64,000 nucleotides of DNA, from assembly GCF_900102945.1 (NCBI RefSeq), contig NZ_FNGI01000001.1, positions 372,001-436,000 on the forward strand, given 5' to 3'. The stretch comes from Modicisalibacter muralis (lineage in GTDB: Bacteria > Pseudomonadota > Gammaproteobacteria > Pseudomonadales > Halomonadaceae). The position numbers and the translations under genes were made by a program. Below are positions 43,843-51,261 of the stretch, one piece after another (position 1 is the first letter of the stretch; every line of letters begins with the position of its first letter). Below the pieces are notes generated by a model, which was given only the letters and a program-made list of their open reading frames with translations, searched no databases and had not been told where the DNA came from.

Positions 43843-44517
43843 ATGGCGAAATTCGAGTTGATCGGCACTGCGACCATTCCCGGTCAAGGCAGTGAGCTTC
43901 GCCTGCTGCGTCGCAATAGTGAATTTTCCATCAAGATTGCCGGCAAGACCGGCGAGTTGATGAATAGCCGCCTGCATGGCTCGGAGGATGCGCTGGCGGA
44001 GTTGGCCTGCGAGCCGGTCAAGACACGCCCAAGTGTGCGGGTGCTGATCGGCGGGTTGGGCATGGGCTTTACCCTGGCGGCGGCATTGAAGACGCTGGGC
44101 GCTGATGCCGAAGTGGTCGTGGCGGAGCTGGTGCCCGATGTCGTCGAGTGGAATCGCGGGCCGATGGGCATGGTTGCCGGTTATCCGCTGAACGATGCGC
44201 GCACCACGCTCAGCGTGGGCGATGTGGGCAAGTTGCTGCGCACCGAGAAACAGGCGTTCGACGCCATCATGCTCGATGTCGATAACGGCCCCGAGGGCTT
44301 GACCCGCAAGGAGAACGACTGGATCTATTCGCCGAAAGGATTGCAGGCAGCGCAGGAAGCGCTACGTCCGGATGGCGTGCTGGCGATCTGGTCGGCGGGG
44401 CGCGATCCGGCCTTCACCGAGCGTTTGCGTCGGATCGGTTTCATGGTCGAAGAGAAGTCGGTGCGCGCTCATCGCCCGGGCAAGGGGGCCAAGCATGTCA
44501 TTTGGCTGGCCCAATAG
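43843..44517 (+). CDS. Spermidine-synthase-like SAM-fold protein
   Basis: 224 residues resembling the Rossmann domain of spermidine/spermine synthases: VRVLIGGLGMGFTLAAAL (~65-82; SAM/dcSAM loop), EVVVAELVPDVVEWNRG (acidic residue for the ribose), and FDAIMLDVDNGPEG (~143-156). The canonical G-G-G-D-G motif is G-G-L-G-M-G, and the N-terminal domain is short, so it is probably a methyltransferase-like relative rather than a polyamine enzyme. It may be coupled to the downstream pseudouridine-synthase-like gene. Confidence 0.68.
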   Translation: MAKFELIGTATIPGQGSELRLLRRNSEFSIKIAGKTGELMNSRLHGSEDALAELACEPVKTRPSVRVLIGGLGMGFTLAAALKTLGADAEVVVAELVPDVVEWNRGPMGMVAGYPLNDARTTLSVGDVGKLLRTEKQAFDAIMLDVDNGPEGLTRKENDWIYSPKGLQAAQEALRPDGVLAIWSAGRDPAFTERLRRIGFMVEEKSVRAHRPGKGAKHVIWLAQ

Positions 44518-44555
44518 CGTTATCATTCCTGTCACTTCCTAGAGTTGAATCTCGA

Positions 44556-45278
44556 ATGTCCGATCGCGTACGTCTTTCCAAGCATCTCGCTGCGTTGTTG
44601 CCATGCTCCCGCCGCGAGGCGGAGCAGTATATCGCCGGTGGCTGGGTGCTGGTCGACGGCGAGGTAGTGGAAGAGCCGCAGTTCAAGGTCGACACCCAAG
44701 CGGTGACGCTAGCCCCTGGTGCGCGCTTGGAGCCCATCGTGCCGGCGACGATTCTGCTGCATTTACCGCCCGGGCACGACAACGCGGACGGCGATAGCAT
44801 TGCCAAACGGCTGATTACCCCAGCGAGCCGGGCAACGAACGACGTGTCGGGCATTCGCCCACTAAAGGCGCATTTTTCACGACTGACATTGGCGGCACCA
44901 CTCGAGCGCGGCGCCAGCGGCCTGAGCGTCTTCACCCAGGATCACCGCGTGATACGCAAGCTGAAGGACGATATCTCGCGTATCGAGCAGGAAATCGTCG
45001 TCGAAGTCAGCGGCACGCCCACCGAAAATGGACTCGAGCGTCTCGCTCGGGGCGTGCGTTTCGAAGGGCGTATCCTGCCGCCGGCCAAGGTCAGTTGGCA
45101 GAACGAGACACACCTGCGCTTCGCACTCAAGGGCCTGTGCCCCGGTCACATCGCGCTGATGTGCCAAAGCGTGGGGTTACGGATGCTGGCGATGAAGCGC
45201 CTGCGTCTCGGGCGTGTACCATTGGCCAAGCTGGCGCCCGGCGAATGGCGGTATCTGCCCGCCGATAAACGCTTCTAG
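44556..45278 (+). CDS. RsuA/RluF-like protein lacking the catalytic Asp
   Basis: 240 residues from ATG 44556. The S4 RNA-binding domain (RLSKHLAALLPCSRREAEQY, IAGGWVLVDGEVVEEP) is followed by an RsuA/RluF-type domain: IEQEIVVEVSG, NGLERLARGVRF, KVSWQNETHLRFALKG and IALMCQSVGLRMLAMKRLRLG. The motif that normally reads G-R-L-D with x3-E/S-G-L is AAPLERGASGLSVFTQD here, so Glu117 stands at the catalytic Asp position. Either Glu functions, or this is an RNA-binding relative without pseudouridylation. It is one gene of a likely unit with arfB, 9 bp downstream. Confidence 0.82.
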   Translation: MSDRVRLSKHLAALLPCSRREAEQYIAGGWVLVDGEVVEEPQFKVDTQAVTLAPGARLEPIVPATILLHLPPGHDNADGDSIAKRLITPASRATNDVSGIRPLKAHFSRLTLAAPLERGASGLSVFTQDHRVIRKLKDDISRIEQEIVVEVSGTPTENGLERLARGVRFEGRILPPAKVSWQNETHLRFALKGLCPGHIALMCQSVGLRMLAMKRLRLGRVPLAKLAPGEWRYLPADKRF

Positions 45279-45287
45279 GCAACTCTT

Positions 45288-45701
45288 ATGCTGCAAATAT
45301 CCCAACATATCGCCATTCCCGACGACGAAATAGACATGCAGGCCGTGCGTGCCCAGGGCGCTGGCGGCCAGAACGTCAACAAGGTCTCTTCGGCGATCCA
45401 TCTACGCTTCGTCATCCAGGCTTCGTCGCTGCCCGAGGGCATCAAGGAGAAACTGCTGGCGCTGAAGGATAGCCGGGTCACCAAGGATGGCGTGGTCATC
45501 ATCAAGGCACAGCAACACCGCACTCAGGAACAGAACCGGGCGGATGCACTACACCGATTACGTGTACTAATAAAAAGTGTGATTTACGCGCCGAAAAAAC
45601 GCATCCCCACCAAGCCGACCAAGGGCTCGAAGCAGCGCCGTCTGGAGAGTAAAACGAAAAAAGGCCAGCGCAAGACGCTGCGTGGCAAGGTCGACTATTG
45701 A
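45288..45701 (+). CDS. arfB: Alternative ribosome-rescue factor ArfB (peptidyl-tRNA hydrolase)
   Basis: 137-residue release-factor-like protein (YaeJ/ICT1 family) that frees peptides from stalled ribosomes. The catalytic GGQ is in RAQGAGGQNVNKVSSAI (~21-37), and the C-terminal tail is long and basic (KGSKQRRLESKTKKGQRKTL), which in ArfB enters the empty mRNA channel. Length equals E. coli ArfB (140). A good terminator follows at 45762-45787. Confidence 0.95.
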   Translation: MLQISQHIAIPDDEIDMQAVRAQGAGGQNVNKVSSAIHLRFVIQASSLPEGIKEKLLALKDSRVTKDGVVIIKAQQHRTQEQNRADALHRLRVLIKSVIYAPKKRIPTKPTKGSKQRRLESKTKKGQRKTLRGKVDY

Positions 45702-45761
45702 GCCGTTCGGCTTGAACCCTCCCCACACCCCACTAACCTGTGAAGAACAACCAATAAGCGA

Positions 45762-45787
45762 AGCGCCGGGATACCCGGCGCTTTTTC
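45762..45787 (+). terminator. Terminator after arfB
   Basis: AGCGCCGGG (45762-45770), loop ATA, CCCGGCGCT (45774-45782), then TTTTC. Confidence 0.88.
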
Positions 45788-45827
45788 TACGCAGCGCCTC
45801 ATGTGTTGGGGCAAGGGAGGCAGGCTC

Positions 45828-47063
45828 ATGGCGGATACATCGCTGAACGAATTATCCAGGGACAACCGTGTACGCGCGCTCGCCGCGATTGCCGTTATCG
45901 CGATACTGATCGCGATTTTCATCAGTGCCAATGCCGATTCGGAGCAGGCGCAATGGGCGCAGGCGCGCACCGAGCTGGAATCGCGTATCTCCAGTCTGGA
46001 AAACGAGAACCAGGCCCTGAGCGCGAGAAACACCGAGCTGGAGAACACCTACGCCAGCGTGGAAGACGCCCAGGCCAAGTACGATTCGCTCCAGGGCAGC
46101 ATCGCCGATGCCGAGAAGACCCTGGGCCAGCTGCAATCGAGCATTGCCGACGCCGAGGGCCAGCTGGCTGAGCAGCAGAGCCAGGCCGCTGCGAGCAAGG
46201 AACGTTTGCAGTCACTGCAGGACCAGGTCGCGCAGAGCGAAACCCAGCTCGAATCGTTAAACAGCGAAGCCGCTGCCGCGCAGGAAAAGTTGAGAAGCGC
46301 ACAGGCTGAATTCGAGAAAATCCAGGCCAAGGCCGCCGACGCACAAGGCCGCCATGCCGAGTTGGAGAAGCAGATCCAGGCGAGTAGCGAGCAACAGGAG
46401 TCCCTGGATAGCCAGATCGCCGACCGGGAGTCGCGGGTCGCCGAGCTCAAGGGGCAAATCGCCACGGCCGAGGAGACGCTCGCGCAGACCGAGCAATCGC
46501 TCGGCGAGGTTCAGCAGCGCCAAGAGGCGCTTCAATCGCAAGTGCAGGCCGCCGAGCAACGCCTGAGCGAGATCGAGTCGCAGGTTCAGACTCGTGTCGA
46601 ACGGCTGCAAGCGTTGAAGACCCAGATTGCCAGCGTACAGCAGGGCCTGACCAAGATCGCCGAGATGCGCGAGGCGCTATCCGATATCGGCGCGAGTATC
46701 GATACTACTGGCGGCGAGCAAGCATCGGGTGAACAGGCTTCGGGCGAGCAAGCGTCGAGTAAACAAGCATCGGGCCAACAAGCGGCAAGTGAACAAGGCA
46801 GCAAAGGCCAGGGTGGCGATGAGTCGCAAGCCGGTACTACCCAGGCCAGCAGCGCGCAGCAAGGCGAGTCTGGCCAGAGTCAGAATGCCGGTCAACAGGG
46901 CTCCGGTGGCCAAGCGGCCAATCGGCAAGCAGCGGGTGGTCAAGATCAAGGTGCCGGCCAGCAGGGCGGCGGCGACCAACCGACCGGCCAAGGAGCCAGC
47001 GAGGGCGAAGCGAGTCAGCAACAGGCCGGGCAGCGTAATGCCCAAGCGCAGGAAACCAACTGA
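45828..47063 (+). CDS. Membrane-anchored coiled-coil protein with low-complexity tail
   Basis: 411 residues from ATG 45828 (GGGAGG upstream). One membrane segment (~16-34, ALAAIAVIAILIAIFISANA) anchors the N-terminus. Residues ~40-280 are a continuous heptad coiled coil rich in Gln, Glu, Ala and Ser. The last ~120 residues are almost only Gly, Gln, Ser, Ala and Glu (repeats of G-E-Q-A-S and G-Q-Q-G), written in a short repeated DNA unit at 46710-46790. No catalytic domain is seen. By topology the coil and tail lie in the periplasm or the cytoplasm; the charge pattern at the ends of the segment does not decide. Confidence 0.75.
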   Translation: MADTSLNELSRDNRVRALAAIAVIAILIAIFISANADSEQAQWAQARTELESRISSLENENQALSARNTELENTYASVEDAQAKYDSLQGSIADAEKTLGQLQSSIADAEGQLAEQQSQAAASKERLQSLQDQVAQSETQLESLNSEAAAAQEKLRSAQAEFEKIQAKAADAQGRHAELEKQIQASSEQQESLDSQIADRESRVAELKGQIATAEETLAQTEQSLGEVQQRQEALQSQVQAAEQRLSEIESQVQTRVERLQALKTQIASVQQGLTKIAEMREALSDIGASIDTTGGEQASGEQASGEQASSKQASGQQAASEQGSKGQGGDESQAGTTQASSAQQGESGQSQNAGQQGSGGQAANRQAAGGQDQGAGQQGGGDQPTGQGASEGEASQQQAGQRNAQAQETN

Positions 47064-47171
47064 CACGGCTTCCGCCAGCCGATCGGTCGTCTGGTCGGCT
47101 GGATTCATGGTGAGTCCATCTTGACGGAGCGCCGGTCGGATGCCGCTTCGTCACCGGCGAGCGAGGCACCA

Positions 47172-48164
47172 ATGAAAACGTCATCCATGCTGGTTGCGGT
47201 GGCCGCGTTGGGGCTTGTCAGCCTGACGGCGCAGGCCACCACCGATACCGCGGCGGTCGACACTGCGGCAGCGGTAAAGATCACGCCACTGGGTAGCCAT
47301 GAAGGCGAATTCTGCCCCTACGATCGTGCGCTGATACTCGAAGACCCGGATGGCACGCGAATCCTCTACGACGCCGGGCGCACCGTGCGCGGCGCCGATG
47401 ATCCACGACTCGGCAATATCGATGCCGTGCTGCTGAGCCACGTTCACGGCGATCATCTGGGCGACGTGCATCAGTCCGAGGCAAACGCCGGCACCTGCGC
47501 CTTGCCGGCGTTCTCGGTGTCGGTCACGCCCAATTCCAATACCGTCAACATCGCCGTCGCCAAGCAGGCACGGCTCTTGCTGGGTGGCGAGATGCCGGCG
47601 TTCTTCACGAAGAAGGTCGAAGCCGCGGGAGGCGACCCGGCGCTGGTGCAACTGGTGCGCTTTGGCGCCCAGGCCAAGGTGGGTGGCGTGAGTGTCGCCA
47701 GCGTACCGGCGGTACATAGCAACGGCTTGAACCCGGCCTTTCTCGAGGGCGCCCACGCCGAGGCGCTCAAGGCCAGCGGCTTGACCGCCTATGTCGGTCC
47801 ACCGGGCGGTTACGTGCTGAGTTTCTCCAACGGGCTGGTCGTTTATCTGTCCGGCGATACCGGCCTCACCGCCGAACAGGACCTGGTCGTGCGCCAGTTC
47901 TACGGCGCCGAGCTTGCGGTAATCAATATCGGCGGCACCTTCACCACCGGCCCAACCGAGGCGGCCTATGTGATGAATGAGATGGTCAAACCCAAGGCGG
48001 TGATTGCCTCGCACGCCAATGAGGAGGCGACCCGCGATGGCAAGCTGTTGCCCGGCACCCGTACCGCTGCGTTCAAGGGCGCGGTAACGATGCCGATGCA
48101 CTTGCCGTTAAGCGGCCAAACGATGAGCTTCGATGCCGACGGTCGATGTACCGCCGGCTGCTGA
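47172..48164 (+). CDS. Secreted metallo-beta-lactamase-fold hydrolase
   Basis: 330 residues from ATG 47172, with a signal peptide (MKTSSMLVAVAALGLVSLTA-QA). The metal motif H-x-H-x-D-H is SHVHGDHLGDVH (90-95), followed by VPAVHSNGLNP (~185), LSGDTGLT (~235) and IASHANEEAT (~283), giving a two-metal site like that of UlaG/RNase Z-related lipoprotein or lactonase groups. Cys residues near both ends may form a disulfide. Its substrate is unknown. An in-frame ATG/TTG earlier (47121) would add 17 residues before the signal and is rejected. Confidence 0.83.
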   Translation: MKTSSMLVAVAALGLVSLTAQATTDTAAVDTAAAVKITPLGSHEGEFCPYDRALILEDPDGTRILYDAGRTVRGADDPRLGNIDAVLLSHVHGDHLGDVHQSEANAGTCALPAFSVSVTPNSNTVNIAVAKQARLLLGGEMPAFFTKKVEAAGGDPALVQLVRFGAQAKVGGVSVASVPAVHSNGLNPAFLEGAHAEALKASGLTAYVGPPGGYVLSFSNGLVVYLSGDTGLTAEQDLVVRQFYGAELAVINIGGTFTTGPTEAAYVMNEMVKPKAVIASHANEEATRDGKLLPGTRTAAFKGAVTMPMHLPLSGQTMSFDADGRCTAGC

Positions 48165-48235
48165 CAGGCCCGTTGTCGATAGCGTAGATACCGCCTGGAC
48201 AACCATCCCATTATCATCGCAAGGACAGTATCTGC

Positions 48236-49423
48236 ATGGATTACAACGACTATCGGCAGCAGCTTCGCCAATGCATGGCCGGCAGCGAGTGCGCGTTTTC
48301 CGAAGCCGAGTTGCAGCGTCGGTGCACAGCCGCGGGCGAAGCCATGCAGGCGGCGGGGCTGGATGCGCTGCTATTCACCGCGCCCGCCGATATCTTCTAT
48401 CTCACCGGGTACAGCACCTTCGAGGTTTCGGTGCATACGGCACTGCTGTTCACGCCGCAGTACATGATGTTGCAGGTGCCATCGATAGAGACCGGCCCGG
48501 CGGTGGCCTGCACGCGCGTCGATGACATTCGTGGTTATCGCTGGGAAAACGCCGATGAGATTCTCGACCCGCTGGCAGAGGCGATGACCGGTATCGGCAC
48601 GCGCATTGGCGTCGATGCCTGGCATGGCTCGTTGCGTCATGGCGTGATGCAGGGCCTGCAAGAGCGCCTGCCGGAATGCCGCTTCCTCGATGCCGCCGAT
48701 ATCTTGCATGGCGCACGCATCGTCAAATCCCCGGCCGAGCTCGAGTGCCTGGCAGAGAGTGCACGAATCACCGGGCTGGGTATCGAAGCCGCCGCCAACG
48801 CCGTTCGCCCCGGCATGCTGGATAGCGAGATCGCCGCGATTGGTGCCCAAGCGCTGTTTGAAGCCGGCAGTGAATTCATGAGCATGCAGCCGATCGTTAC
48901 CACGGGCCCGCGCAGCAGCGTGATTCACCTCAACCACCAGCGCCACGAGATCGCCGCAGGCGAACCGGTGTTTCTCGAATTCGGCTCGGCCTGGCAGCGC
49001 TATACCGCGCCCATGATGCGCACGGTGATCGCCGGCCAGCCGACGGCGCATATGCACAAGACCTTCGATACCTGCCGGCGCATTTTTGAAGCGCTGCTCG
49101 AGAACATGCGCCCAGGGGTAAGCTTCGATGACGCGGCGCGTGCCGCCGAACGCGCGTTGGAACCGATGGCGGCGGATGCGTTCTTTTCCGGGGTATTCGG
49201 CTATGCGGTCGGCGCGCAGTTTCCGCCGTCCTGGATCGAGGGAACGGGGTTCATCGCGCGTGGTCAGAGTCGCCGGTTCGAGCCGGACATGGTCTTTCAC
49301 CTGCCGCTATGCCTGCGCATTCCCGGCTTATGGGGCATTGGCTGCAGCGACACTGTGCGTGTGAGTGAATCCGGTGGCGTGCCGCTTACGGCTAACCCGT
49401 GGACGCTTTGTGCCAACGCTTGA
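48236..49423 (+). CDS. M24-family (creatinase/Xaa-Pro-like) protein lacking metal ligands
   Basis: 395 residues: an N-terminal creatinase-type domain (DALLFTAPADIFYLTGYSTF, ~43-62) and a C-terminal pita-bread domain. The usual D-x-G-x4-G-Y-x2-D-x2-R-T metal motif reads EFGSAWQRYTAPMMRT (248-263): Glu248 replaces the first Asp and Pro259 the second. The last Glu ligand is also absent (GCSDTVRVSESGG). GYAVGAQFPPSWIEGTG is a typical creatinase/ectoine-hydrolase (EutD/DoeA) segment. Those enzymes work without a metal, so it may be a hydrolase of a small cyclic or amidino substrate, not a peptidase. No ectoine-degradation partner is nearby. Confidence 0.8.
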   Translation: MDYNDYRQQLRQCMAGSECAFSEAELQRRCTAAGEAMQAAGLDALLFTAPADIFYLTGYSTFEVSVHTALLFTPQYMMLQVPSIETGPAVACTRVDDIRGYRWENADEILDPLAEAMTGIGTRIGVDAWHGSLRHGVMQGLQERLPECRFLDAADILHGARIVKSPAELECLAESARITGLGIEAAANAVRPGMLDSEIAAIGAQALFEAGSEFMSMQPIVTTGPRSSVIHLNHQRHEIAAGEPVFLEFGSAWQRYTAPMMRTVIAGQPTAHMHKTFDTCRRIFEALLENMRPGVSFDDAARAAERALEPMAADAFFSGVFGYAVGAQFPPSWIEGTGFIARGQSRRFEPDMVFHLPLCLRIPGLWGIGCSDTVRVSESGGVPLTANPWTLCANA

Positions 49424-49448
49424 GCGCATGAAAAGTTGAGCATGGCGC

Positions 49449-49479
49449 TTGGTTATGCCCGACCCATGCGCGTTATACT
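49449..49479 (+). promoter_or_regulatory. apbC: Weak candidate promoter for apbC
   Basis: TTGGTT (49449-49454) and TATACT (49474-49479), spacing 19 bp, about 80 bp before the GTG start. Confidence 0.3.
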
Positions 49480-49560
49480 GCGAGCATGAAACGGCGTCGG
49501 CGAGATCCGGCTGGCGTCATTGACGACCGTATTAGCTGTTGAGCGTATTAGGAGTGAGCC

Positions 49561-50364
49561 GTGATCGAGGGTGTGAAGCATATCGTTGCCGTGGCGTCGG
49601 GTAAGGGCGGCGTGGGGAAATCCACTGTGACCGCCAACCTGGCGTTGGCGATGGCTGCCGAGGGGTATCGCGTCGGCCTGCTGGATGCCGATATCTATGG
49701 CCCCAGCCAGGCGCGGATGCTGGGCATCGGTGAAGGCGTGCGTCCGCAGATGGCCGGCGAGAACAGCTTCAAACCGCTGCAGGCGCATGGCATTCAGGCC
49801 ATGTCGATGGCGTTCATGGTCGATATCAACGAGCCGATGGTGTGGCGTGGGCCGATGGTCGCCGGGGCCTTTCAGCAGCTCTTGAACCAGACCGCCTGGG
49901 ACAATCTGGATTATCTGTTCATCGACATGCCGCCGGGCACCGGCGACATTCAATTGACGCTGGCGCAGAAGGTGCCGGTTTCGGGGGCGGTGATCGTCAC
50001 CACGCCACAGGACATCGCCCTGCTCGACGCGCGCAAGGGCATCGAGATGTTCCGCAAGGTCAACGTGCCGGTGCTCGGCATCGTCGAAAACATGAGCCTG
50101 CACGTCTGCTCCAACTGTGGCCACAGCGAGCCGATCTTCGGCGAGGGTGGCGGCGATCGCATCGCTCGCCAGTACGACACCCGGTTGCTCGGCCAGTTAC
50201 CGCTCCAGCTCTCGATTCGCGAGCAGGCCGATGGTGGCAAGCCCAGCGTCGTCGCCGAACCGCAAGGCGAGATCGCAACGACCTTCCGCAACGTGGCGCG
50301 CGCGGTGGTCGAAGGTGTCGAGAGTCAGAGCGATGAGGGGCCGAGCATTTCCTTCGGGGATTAG
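49561..50364 (+). CDS. apbC: Mrp/ApbC iron-sulfur carrier ATPase
   Basis: 267-residue P-loop ATPase that helps load Fe-S clusters onto target proteins. The GTG start has AGGAG seven bases upstream. Deviant Walker A SGKGGVGKST (~14-23), DADIYGPSQARMLG (~44), FIDMPPGTGDIQLT (~118-131) and the cluster-binding Cys pair in LHVCSNCGHSEPIFG (~178-192) are all present. The N-terminal MIP18 (DUF59) domain found in long Mrp proteins is absent. A terminator separates it from dcd. Confidence 0.94.
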   Translation: MIEGVKHIVAVASGKGGVGKSTVTANLALAMAAEGYRVGLLDADIYGPSQARMLGIGEGVRPQMAGENSFKPLQAHGIQAMSMAFMVDINEPMVWRGPMVAGAFQQLLNQTAWDNLDYLFIDMPPGTGDIQLTLAQKVPVSGAVIVTTPQDIALLDARKGIEMFRKVNVPVLGIVENMSLHVCSNCGHSEPIFGEGGGDRIARQYDTRLLGQLPLQLSIREQADGGKPSVVAEPQGEIATTFRNVARAVVEGVESQSDEGPSISFGD

Positions 50365-50412
50365 GTTCGCTTCGAAAGCTTGCAGTGCATGCCAGCTTTA
50401 TTAAACACCCTC

Positions 50413-50441
50413 GGGGCCGTTATCATAGCGGCCCCTTTTTT
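50413..50441 (+). terminator. Terminator between apbC and dcd
   Basis: GGGGCCG (50413-50419), 9-nt loop, CGGCCCC (50429-50435), followed by T6. Confidence 0.88.
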
Positions 50442-50470
50442 ATGATTACATGACCTTCAAAGGACGCCCG

Positions 50471-51037
50471 ATGAGCATCAAATCCGACAAGTGGATTCGC
50501 CGCATGGCTGAGCGCGAAGGCATGATCGAACCTTTCGAGGCCGATCAGGTTCGCCACGTCGATGGGCAGCGAGTGATCTCGTACGGGACGTCCAGCTACG
50601 GTTACGATGTACGCTGCGCCGACGAATTCAAGGTCTTTACCAACATCCACTCGGCGATCGTCGACCCCAAGAGCTTCGACGAGAAGAGCTTCGTGGATAT
50701 CAAGGGCGATGCCTGCGTGATTCCGCCCAACTCCTTCGCGCTGGCGCGCACCGTGGAGTACTTTCGGATTCCGCGCAGCGTGCTGACCATCTGCCTGGGG
50801 AAGTCGACCTACGCGCGTTGCGGCATCATCGTCAATGTCACGCCGCTGGAGCCGGAGTGGGAAGGGCACGTGACCCTGGAGTTTTCCAACACCACCAATT
50901 TGCCGGCGCGCATCTACGCCAACGAGGGCGTGGCACAGATGCTGTTTCTCGAATCCGACGAGATCTGCGATACGTCCTACAAGGACCGTGGCGGCAAGTA
51001 CATGGGCCAGCGTGGCGTAACCCTGCCGCGAACCTGA
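50471..51037 (+). CDS. dcd: dCTP deaminase
   Basis: 188-residue homotrimeric enzyme that deaminates dCTP to dUTP, feeding thymidylate synthesis. From ATG 50471 it reads [13 protein letters not shown], then [36 protein letters not shown] (catalytic Glu region follows), [19 protein letters not shown] and QMLFLESDE. All family blocks are present. Only dUTP-forming and not bifunctional, judging by the length and family. A terminator follows. Confidence 0.96.
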   Translation: MSIKSDKWIRRMAEREGMIEPFEADQVRHVDGQRVISYGTSSYGYDVRCADEFKVFTNIHSAIVDPKSFDEKSFVDIKGDACVIPPNSFALARTVEYFRIPRSVLTICLGKSTYARCGIIVNVTPLEPEWEGHVTLEFSNTTNLPARIYANEGVAQMLFLESDEICDTSYKDRGGKYMGQRGVTLPRT

Positions 51038-51063
51038 TCCCCCTTGTCTCTATCGCTATCCTA

Positions 51064-51097
51064 ATGGCCGAGCCTCCTGGTTCGGCCGTTGCTTTTT
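51064..51097 (+). terminator. Terminator after dcd
   Basis: GGCCGA (51066-51071) and TCGGCC (51082-51087) with a 10-nt loop; TTTTT follows at 51093-51097 after a short gap. Confidence 0.65.
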
Positions 51098-51261
51098 GCC
51101 TTCTTCTTCGCTTTCCATGACATATGTCGTAGCCATTCCAATGCCTAAATAACATTGATCTTCTACGCTGGAAGAGTGTTTGATCGGCGGCGTCGCCGGG
51201 GCTCGCCCTTCCTGCAATGGGCGATATCCAAGGAAGATCATAGAACCATAGGAATGGTGCC

